64,000 nucleotides of DNA from Capronia americana (taxonomy: Eukaryota > Ascomycota > Eurotiomycetes > Chaetothyriales > Herpotrichiellaceae). The notes below the pieces were generated by a model. That model did no database searches. It was not told where the DNA came from and was given only the letters and a program-made list of their open reading frames with translations. The stretch spans positions 2,108,001-2,172,000 of the forward strand of contig JADWQD010000004.1 of the NCBI GenBank assembly GCA_016110215.1, given 5' to 3'. A program made the translations under genes and the position numbers. This document shows, one piece after another, positions 56,801 through 64,000 of the stretch (positions are counted from its first letter, which is position 1; every line of letters begins with the position of its first letter).

Positions 56801-58984
56801 TTACTCTGCCTTCGTCTCTGCTGCACTGGTGTGTAGTGGCAGCATGTCATATGGTGCGTCTCCCGACCCGAGATAGTAAGTACTATCAGACCCATCGAAC
56901 TCCTTGATGCTAAACCCGTTCCCCATAAAGGCAAATTCATTGCCATGATCGTATTCAAAGTGGTAGTCCTCATATCGAGGATGAGCTAGCAGGTCGAAAT
57001 AGGCCACTCTAGAGCCAGGGAACATGGTCAATTTGCCATCAATCTTGCCGGCCTTGTACCACTGCAAGGGACAAAGTCAGCAACGTTTCGAGAGACTCGG
57101 GGCATCCCAAGACTTACACTCGCGCAATTGCCAGAGAAGGCCAGTCGCTTGAGATACAGGTCTGCATGCTCGACAAAGGCATTGGCGGCTTCTCGGCGGG
57201 GAGTGAGAGAGCGAATATCCTCCTTCTGCATCTTTTCGACGATCTCCAAGATATGTGAAGTCACGTATTCGATCGTGTTGACAAAGGAGCCGTGTCCCAG
57301 TGCCGCATACGTTCCAACGCCGGTCCAGTAGTTGGGGACTATCGGGCAAATCATCAGCTTGAGGCAGAATGGTCGAGCCAGCGTGGACTCACAGTCAGGA
57401 AGAGCAATGGCCAGGTACGAAACAGTCGATTCTGCCATCACGTCTTGGACATTCCGGCCATGGGCAATGATAGGAAACCGGGGAACCCAGTTTGTGTTGA
57501 ATCCCGTAGCACAGATAAGGACATCGACCTCCACCTCCTTGCCGTCCTCCAGAACAAACCCTTTGGGCGTCACATGTTTGATTCCTTGAGTAAAGGTGGT
57601 CACATGCTTTTGCGTCAGTGCCTCAAGAAATCCTATGCCGGGCTGGGCGAAAGCGTTAGAAGTGCAGACCTTGATACTAAGAACGAGACCTTTCGGCACG
57701 TACCGTTAATCGACGACATCCGACAGGGAATGCGGTGGGTATCAATCGCTTCATCAGTTCCTCCTTGTCGCCCAATTTCTTCCTCATCTCCTTTGTTGTG
57801 AACTATCACCCAAAAGAATTATCTTGTAAGTTATCCTTCGACACTGTAGAGGGGGTGCTTCAAGTGTCTTACCTCTTTGGCCATCTTTGCTTGAGGTGTG
57901 TCGTTGAGTAGGAGCTTGAATTTCGCGTTGATATCATTTTCGACCCTTTTGCACAAGTCCAGATAGCCTTTGGGGTCTCGCACCCACTCAGCTTGTTGTT
58001 CAGCTGTGTCTTTTGTCACACATGTCAGTTTGAGCGTGCGAATGAGAATGGCACGAGGAGGACTTCATACAATATCCATTACCACCTCCCCCAGGAGGCG
58101 TGAATTCCTCCCCGTATCCACCCACAACCCACGTAGGAGACCTGATGAAAGTGTACAACTCATCGACCTGGCTGGCGATTTCGGCAATGCACTGGATTCC
58201 GCTACTTCCCATGCCTATAACAGCCACGCGTTTACCCTTCAGTTGGGTAGTGGTGTCGTAGTTGGCCGTGTGCAGCAGTTTGCCCTGGAATGAATGAAGC
58301 CCCTCGATCTCAGGCCAGCGCCAATCACTCGGACACAGTCAGTGCACCGGGTCAAACAAGAGGACGGCCAACTCACTTGAGAACTCCGGTTCCGTTGATG
58401 AGCACTTCTGCCGTGTCTACGAATCTCTCGCCAGTAGCAAGATTTTCGATCTCGACGTTCCACACAGCCGCCTTCTCGTCCCATGTCGCAGCGTGCACCT
58501 GGTGCCGTAACTTCATATACTTCATCAACCCGTAACGGTCGACGACCTCTCGAAGATAGCGCCAGATATCGGCAGAGGATGAATAGAATCGAGGCCAATT
58601 CGGGCTTCGCACCCAAGAATACTGTCAGAACAAGTCAGCAACTTTGTTACCGCAGAGGAAGTCCAATTCTTCTCGAACCTGATAGTTGATGGATGGTATG
58701 TCGCATGCGCAACCGGGATATCGATTCTCAAACCATGTTCCTCCCACATCCTCGTTTTTGTCGTACACCACCAAGCTGGCATTTTGAAGCTTCTCTGGAA
58801 GGAACTTGGTCCAGCAGATGCCAGACATGCCAGCTCCAATGTGGATCACCCTTATGGGCTTTGATCGACCCATCAGATGTTCCTGAATCCGGTAGCCACG
58901 TTCATTTTCTCGTGGCCATCCATACTTGTCAGGAAGACCCTCAAAGTCCAGCAGCTCATCAGAGTTCGGAGAAAAAGACCCCAT
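56801..58984 (-). CDS. Flavin-dependent monooxygenase, Baeyer-Villiger type
   Basis: Eight exons: 58984-58679, 58621-58377, 58327-58071, 58009-57873, 57802-57704, 57642-57393, 57338-57118, 57061-56801; 591 residues, all phases consistent. FAD site: IRVIHIGAGMSGIC, then GGTWFENRYPGCACD. The Baeyer-Villiger fingerprint region reads SFQGKLLHTANYD, with Tyr where most enzymes have Trp. The NADPH site is VAVIGMGSSGIQ. A late conserved block is VDVLICATGFNTNW. These enzymes turn ketones into esters or lactones using NADPH and O2, or oxidise heteroatoms. The first intron begins GTTCGA, a less common donor. It is divergent from the MBL hydrolase over a 492-bp promoter, which suggests a shared pathway. 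Confidence 0.9.
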
Positions 58985-59169
58985 GTTGGGCGACGAAGTT
59001 GTCGAATCTCGTGGCAGGGATGCTCTACTCCTAGCAGAATTACTTGGAACGGAAGAACAAGATGTGACAAGTTTTGTGGTTATGAACCTTGGAGTCTGGG
59101 ACAGGTGCTCTAGATCAACTGATAATACTTTCTGTGCCACAAGGTCTTCGCGGAGAACGAACCTTAGGA

Positions 59170-59213
59170 CCGAGGGAACCACCTGGCGGTTCCGCCCCCG
59201 AGGGAACCGCCTG
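59170..59213. promoter_or_regulatory. GGAACCRCC direct and inverted repeat cluster
   Basis: CCGAGGGAACCACCTG (59170-59185) and CCGAGGGAACCGCCTG (59198-59213) are direct repeats differing in one base. Between them GGCGGTTCC (59185-59193) is the exact reverse complement of GGAACCGCC in the second copy. Three half-sites in 44 bp, in the promoter shared by the BVMO and MBL genes, suggest an operator for a pathway regulator. Confidence 0.6.
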
Positions 59214-59235
59214 TAGGGTCCCAAGTTTGTCCAGA

Positions 59236-59259
59236 CCGCGGCGCACACTTAAGCCGCGG
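59236..59259. promoter_or_regulatory. Inverted repeat CCGCGGC-N10-GCCGCGG
   Basis: Perfect 7-nt arms at 59236-59242 and 59253-59259; each arm contains the palindrome CCGCGG. CGG triplets in inverted array are typical of Zn2Cys6 factor targets. It lies 22 bp from the GGAACCRCC cluster. Confidence 0.55.
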
Positions 59260-59476
59260 TATCTTTCAAATACTAGAATGAAGGAAGGAGGGAGAAAGGG
59301 GGCATAAGCCGGGCGTCCCCGGGTTTCCAAGTCACCAGTCATCGATGGAGAACGTGTCGAGCATCCCACTATACTTCGGCAGTCATTCGAAGCCGTCAGA
59401 TTGAGGCACAAATCCGACGGAGCAGACGACATTCTAGCAACGTATCAAGTCGAGCAATATCAAGAGCGCTCACAGA

Positions 59477-60622
59477 ATGGCGGCGAACCAGAGTCGTGAT
59501 CTCTACTCATCCAGATCTCTCCCAGCGCTAGATCTTTCATCAGGGGCTTCTGTGAAAGTTCAGATCATCGATACCACCTCTAGGATTACTGTGCCGGCCA
59601 GTGCTTTCATGGAGCCGGTGGTAGGAGAGTTTGAGGCTATCCAAGGAGTTCCAGCCTTTAGTTTTCTGGTCGAACAACTCTCCTCCGGCAGAAGGGTACT
59701 GTTCGACCTGGGACTCCGAAAAGACTGGCAGAATCTCCCTCCGCCAGTCCCTAGCCTTGCTGATACGCCAGGATGGGACTTTAAGAGTGACAAGAACGTT
59801 GCCGACATCCTGCAAGACAATGGCGTTGATGTGGCCGGCGGGGCGATCGAGACGGTGTTTTGGAGCCACTGGCACTTCGATCACACGGGCGATGTGGACA
59901 GTTTTCCAAAGAGCACGATCCTGACATCCGGACCAGGTGTAAAAGAGACGTTTCTTCCGGGATATCCCACAAATCCAGCATCACCGTTACTCGAGAGCGA
60001 TTTCGCCGGGCGTGAGCATCGAGAGATTGACTTTAGTGACGTATCCACGGTTCAAATTGGCCCCTTTCGAGGCGTGGATTACTTCGACGACGGCTCGTTC
60101 TATCTTCTGGACGTTCCCGGCCACGCGATCGGTCACATCAGTGCACTGGCAAGAGTGACTTCAACTCGAGAAGGCGACGCTGAGGATACATTCATCTTCA
60201 TGGGGGGCGACACTGCCCACCACGGAGGGGAGTTTAGACCTTCAGAGTATCTCCCACTCCCCAGAGAAATCCGGCCTTCACCGGATCAACTGCGACACGC
60301 CAGATGCTGCCCCGGCCATGTCTTTGAAGCGATGCATCCTCGTCAGCGTGGAAATGTGCCGTTCTACCAAGTCAGCGCTGGACCTTTTTGCCATGACGCC
60401 GAGGTGGCCTCTCAGTCGATCGCCAAAATGCAGCAATTTGACGCAAGCCCAAACGTGTTTGTCGTCGTCGCCCATGACCCGACACTTTTGGACGCGGACG
60501 TAGGCATCCCATTTTTCCCACATGGAACGATGAACGATTGGAAGGCACAAGGCTATTCCAGCCAAGTACATTGGGCATTCCTGAAGGATTTCGTCCCCGC
60601 AGGCGAGGTTCAGAAGACATGA
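59477..60622 (+). CDS. Metallo-beta-lactamase-fold hydrolase (lactonase-like)
   Basis: Single exon, 381 residues from the ATG of MAANQSRDLYSS. The dinuclear zinc motif HWHFDH occupies 131-136. Later ligands are likely in DVPGHAIGH and FMGGDTAHH. N-terminal strands VQIIDTTSRITVP and SFLVEQLSSGRRVLFDLGL match fungal members of the lactonase/glyoxalase-II-like group. Such enzymes hydrolyse lactones, thioesters or other esters. Because its divergent neighbour is a Baeyer-Villiger-type enzyme, a role in opening a lactone or ester made by that enzyme is an attractive inference. No signal peptide, so probably cytosolic. Confidence 0.88.
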   Translation: MAANQSRDLYSSRSLPALDLSSGASVKVQIIDTTSRITVPASAFMEPVVGEFEAIQGVPAFSFLVEQLSSGRRVLFDLGLRKDWQNLPPPVPSLADTPGWDFKSDKNVADILQDNGVDVAGGAIETVFWSHWHFDHTGDVDSFPKSTILTSGPGVKETFLPGYPTNPASPLLESDFAGREHREIDFSDVSTVQIGPFRGVDYFDDGSFYLLDVPGHAIGHISALARVTSTREGDAEDTFIFMGGDTAHHGGEFRPSEYLPLPREIRPSPDQLRHARCCPGHVFEAMHPRQRGNVPFYQVSAGPFCHDAEVASQSIAKMQQFDASPNVFVVVAHDPTLLDADVGIPFFPHGTMNDWKAQGYSSQVHWAFLKDFVPAGEVQKT

Positions 60623-60769
60623 TACTAGAAACATTGCACACCTATCGAATAGAATCAGTGCATGTAGCAGCCTCCGTCCGTCCGAATGCAGAGATTATCG
60701 GGTAGGCCTTGGGATCTTAACATGCCCTGTGTGTTTACAGCTCTGCCTAGAAATGATCAGAACCTGGAG

Positions 60770-60784
60770 CCGCCTTCGAGGCGG
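60770..60784. promoter_or_regulatory. Inverted repeat CCGCCT-TCG-AGGCGG
   Basis: Perfect 6-nt arms with 3-nt spacer. CCGCCT is also part of the GGAACCGCCTG repeat in the BVMO/MBL promoter. It lies 148 bp past the MBL stop and about 780 bp upstream of the transporter ATG. It could be an operator or an RNA hairpin. Confidence 0.4.
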
Positions 60785-61040
60785 GACACGTAACCGCCCG
60801 ATTCTTGACCCTTTGTCCAATCACCTCAGCCCGTTGGGTCTTCGGACGAGGCTCCAGTCATCCTCCCTCCGTAGCGAGAGGCGAATGGAGATAACCACCG
60901 CAGGCGAAGCCTGACCTGACATCAACAAGAGTCTGGTCCAGAGCAGATGTCGGCTCCTCCATTCGGGGTTCTCTCAAGTGACGACATCGAGATCCATACA
61001 CAGGTGTCATTCCGGAGATGACTTGGAGCACTTCATTACC

Positions 61041-61103
61041 GTATCCCATGAGCAGTCGGAAATGCTGAGAGCTAGTCTTGGTATTCCATGCGCAGTCGGA
61101 AAT
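61041..61103. repeat. 23-nt direct repeat, 40-bp step
   Basis: GTATCCCATGAGCAGTCGG plus AAAT (61041-61063) and GTATTCCATGCGCAGTCGG plus AAAT (61081-61103) differ at two positions. Located upstream of the Tri12-type pump. Confidence 0.65.
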
Positions 61104-61512
61104 AGATTACCCGAGGCTCGGAAGACCAAGCCCGCGTAAAGATCGACTGGTGAGCGTTACCCCACGTACCAAGCTATAGTATTATTACCCCGGGCGTAGG
61201 TGGAGTCCGGGGATTCTGGTAAAGGGGGCCCCGACAGCCCACGGCCACCCACACTTTTTAGTACTACTCTTCAAACTCTCACAAAACATCTGCTGCCTCT
61301 TGCCTCGGCCGTTTCGGAAAAAGAGGATGGAGGAGGGCAGCGACTGGGCACTGGGCCTCAACCCTGCTACAATACGAATGATTAAGGTTTTTGCAGTTGG
61401 CGGGGATGTGGCCTGTGTTGTAGGAGCGCTTCCGCCTCTTGGCAGTACTCATGGGCCCCCGAGACCCAGCAAACGAAGATAAAGAGAGAGACACAGAATG
61501 GCCAAGCTGGAC

Positions 61513-61547
61513 CGCTGACCGCTGAACGCTGAACGCTGAACGCTGAA
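61513..61547. repeat. CGCTGAA heptamer array, 5 units
   Basis: First unit CGCTGAC, then four exact CGCTGAA units, ending 20 bp before the transporter ATG, therefore probably in its leader. Copy number is likely variable. Confidence 0.75.
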
Positions 61548-61567
61548 CGTATCATCGTGTCGCAAAC

Positions 61568-63897
61568 ATGGTCGATTCTCTTCGTCACCGTCACCCTGAC
61601 TCCCAGGCAGCTGAGAATGAGGCAGCCTTGACCGACCTTCAACGCCTCGAGCTGGAGCATGCTCAGAGAGAGGCCGGGGCGCTGGAGGATCTGCAGTATT
61701 CGAATGCCCTCGTCACTGATCAGTCCGAGTTCTCTGGGCGGTATATCCTTCGAATCCTGGGTGCAACCTTCGCCATCAGCATGGGCACCAATGCTTCGTA
61801 TTTCGGCTTTACTTGTCCTGCTTCGGTGCTCACCTATATCAACAATGATGTTGGTACGTCTCCCCCCCCGTGCTCAATACGCAACGAGTGCCCCCGCTAA
61901 CCCTGCGGATTCCAGGGCCGGATGCCAACGCCAGCTTGTTCGCCATTATCTGGACTTGTGGTTGTGCCATATCTATGCTTCTTTTTGGCCGTATGTCGGA
62001 CAAGTTTGGTCGGAGATGGTTCGTCATTGGGGCTTCGACCATGGGTTTCATCGGCGGCATCATCGCCTGCAGAGCCCATAATATGAATACACTCGTTGGC
62101 GCCAATGTACGCCTCTCTCTCTCTTCCCCCTTCTTTTTGGGTTTGGAAACGAGTAATAGGCTGACGTCGAACCCCATATAGGTCCTGCTCGGGCTGTCTG
62201 GCGGAGTGCATACGTGCTACGGCCTCACAATCGGGGAGTTTCTGCCCAACAAATACAAAACCTTGGGCTTTGCCATGGTCGTCGTTCCTTGTCTGGTTGG
62301 CGTGAGCTTTGCGCCGATCATTGGTATGCTACACCAGCCTTTTTCTTTTCTTCTTTTCTGAAGCCGCGGCTGACAGCTTTGTGCAGGTATGAGGCTCATC
62401 TTCGGAGGAAGCGGCTGGAGATGGATCTACTACATCTATCTCATGTTTATGGCATTGGCCATCGGATCGCAGTACTTCTTCTACAAGCCGCCTAGTTTCA
62501 AGCAGCTTCATGGCGGCAAGCGAACGCTGTGGCAAGAGTTTATGCGAATTGACTTTGTCGGAACTTTCCTCCTGACCTCGGGCGTCGTTTTGTTCGTCCT
62601 GGGCGTCTCGTGGGGTGGTCAGCCCGTTCCTTGGAAATCTGCACAGATCATCAGCCTTCTGGTCGTTGGATTGGTCCTCTTGATCATCTTCGTCTTCTGG
62701 GGTGAGAATCTTTCCTCCCCGGCTCTTGGATATTCTGGATCGGTTGGCTGACCTTGGGATCTGACAGAGATGTACGCCAAAATCCCCAACCCTCTGATGC
62801 CAATGTACTTTTTCAGAGATCTCAGGGGCTTTTGCTGCCTGGTCGTCATCGCCGCCGTGTCTGGGATCGGCTATGTCGGCCCGTCGATCATTTGGCCAGC
62901 GCGTACGTATTAGGTGCACAATTCTCAGCACACCAAGACTGACCATCATCTGACAGAGGTTGCCGGCATTTACGCGTCCGGCTCGAATCCGATTTCCTGG
63001 CAAGAACAGTCCTGGTTGTCTTCGACCGTCACATTTGCCATTATTGGCACCATCGCCCTCTGGGGCGCATTCGTTGCCCTAACTGGACACATCCGCATCC
63101 AAATGATCCTCATGGCCTGCATGGTGACCGCCTTCTCCGGCGCCCTGGCCACCGCCAACAGGAACAACAAAGCTTCCAGTGCTGCCTTTTCTTTCCTGTC
63201 CATGTTTGCCGACGGGATGCTGGAGATTCTGCCCCTGACTCTGGGCCAAATATCCGCCAACGACGCCGAGCTGGGTACGATTTTCGGTATGTTGTTCCAC
63301 TTTTTTTTCTTTCCGACTGACTATTATCTTTTAGTCTTGATACTGATGTTAATTTATTGTACAGGAATCCTCGGCCTCTTCAGAACCGTTGCCGGATCCG
63401 TCTTCACCGCTGTTTACCTTGCCATCTATGGGAACAAGCTCCCTGCGGCGATCGCCGACTTCGTCCCCAAGGCTGCCGAAGCCGCTGGCCTCCCTCCTTC
63501 CTCCATCCCCGACCTCTTGTCCGTGGCCGCCGTGGGAACGCGCGAGGCGTTGGCTACAGTGCCGAATATGACCTTGAGTGTGCAGGACGCCGTCTTGGAC
63601 GCCCTGGTCGACGCCAGGACTCATTCATACGCCTTCATCTACTACGCGAGCATCCCGATCAATGTGGTCGCGCTTATCTGCTGTTTGGTTCTCAAGGACT
63701 ACGAAAAGCTGCTCAATACCCACGTCCCTCGACAGGTCTACAAGGACGGCGAAGGTGTACGCCGTGAGCAGAGTGAAAACAAGCTGGATGAGGTCGAAGC
63801 TGGCTCCGCAAAGGAACCGCTCGAGAAGGCCCCCCAGGCCCTTGAGGTCGAGGCCGCAACCGGTGCTCAAGACTCGGTCCGCGAGGGTGGTCGTTGA
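61568..63897 (+). CDS. MFS efflux pump, Tri12 family (14-TM)
   Basis: Seven exons: 61568-61853, 61916-62106, 62182-62323, 62387-62701, 62768-62902, 62957-63286, 63365-63897; 643 residues with consistent phases. Key regions: SGRYILRILGATFAISMGTN, LFGRMSDKFGRRWFVIGAST (motif A), GEFLPNKYKTLGFAMV, WRWIYYIYLMFMALAIGSQ and GYVGPSIIWPAQVAGIYA. This last block is characteristic of the trichothecene-efflux-pump/siderophore-related (Tri12) branch. The C-terminal 70 residues are polar, with many Glu/Lys. Family members export toxins or siderophores at the plasma membrane. Placement beside the BVMO/MBL pair suggests export of, or tolerance to, the same compound class; not shown by sequence. Confidence 0.88.
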
Positions 63898-64000
63898 GCA
63901 AAGCCTACAGCATATCGGCGGGTAGCTTGATGGGCGGTTGTGCTCGCAGTTTTCGAGGGACTCACTTCGGAAGTCATTTAACGGGAAAACTTAACTGGGG

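Larger units (their letters stand above)
58985..59476. other. Divergent BVMO / MBL promoter
   Basis: 492 bp between the two ATGs, with the CGG-rich repeat cluster in its middle (listed separately). Confidence 0.6.
60623..61567. other. Intergenic, 0.9 kb, upstream of Tri12-type pump
   Basis: No gene recognised. It contains the CCGCCT-AGGCGG inverted repeat, a 23-bp direct repeat and a heptamer array. Confidence 0.5.

Noticed and set aside
1..64000. tRNA, rRNA, CRISPR or transposon genes
   Set aside because: I looked for tRNA B-box-like words, terminal inverted repeats and transposase or reverse-transcriptase motifs by eye and found none that stand up. A tRNAscan or repeat-library search would be decisive.

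Overview
The window is nuclear DNA of a filamentous ascomycete (Pezizomycotina). Genes are spliced with short introns of about 47-92 bp that have GT donors and AG acceptors. The content includes a HET-domain gene, a STAND NTPase, a Tri12-type MFS pump, a siderophore-iron transporter, a UsgS-type membrane protein and ergosterol Erg6. Protein flavour is compatible with Eurotiomycetes, perhaps Chaetothyriales, but that placement is an inference without a database search.

Layout. 1-3.7 kb: 5' part of a STAND/TPR ATPase leaving the left edge. 3.7-6.0 kb: no gene seen. 6.0-9.3 kb: secreted GH35 beta-galactosidase. 10.8-12.8 kb: siderophore-iron transporter with a long upstream region carrying paired GATA boxes and two fused palindromes. 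13.6-22.8 kb: cupin protein, FRG1-like protein, PA-TM-RING ubiquitin ligase, SAGA subunit Ada3/Ngg1 and a divergent protein kinase. 23.2-28.2 kb: accessory patch with a dead P450 fragment and two divergent CorA-like genes, one broken by an in-frame TGA. 28.7-34.8 kb: Sgd1, SRP14, Inp1. 35.1-43.8 kb: HET-domain protein, SDR dehydrogenase, DHA1 drug:H+ antiporter, PEBP protein, UsgS-like protein. 45.0-50.5 kb: housekeeping block Zuo1, Mzm1, Slt11/Ecm2, Erg6. 51.7-53.4 kb: GPI-type aspartic protease. 54.5-63.9 kb: amidohydrolase/decarboxylase, Baeyer-Villiger-type monooxygenase, metallo-beta-lactamase hydrolase and Tri12-type transporter.

The last block is the best candidate for a little-described system. 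A flavin monooxygenase that could insert oxygen to make an ester or lactone is transcribed divergently from an MBL-fold hydrolase that could open it. Their shared 492-bp promoter carries an unusual set of CGG-rich direct and inverted repeats. A decarboxylase-type amidohydrolase and an exporter flank the pair. This reads as a small catabolic or detoxification module; the substrate cannot be told from sequence.

Exon boundaries were placed by hand from splice signals, reading frame and remembered family structure. They agree with reading frame throughout, except for the unresolved 5' end of the RING gene.
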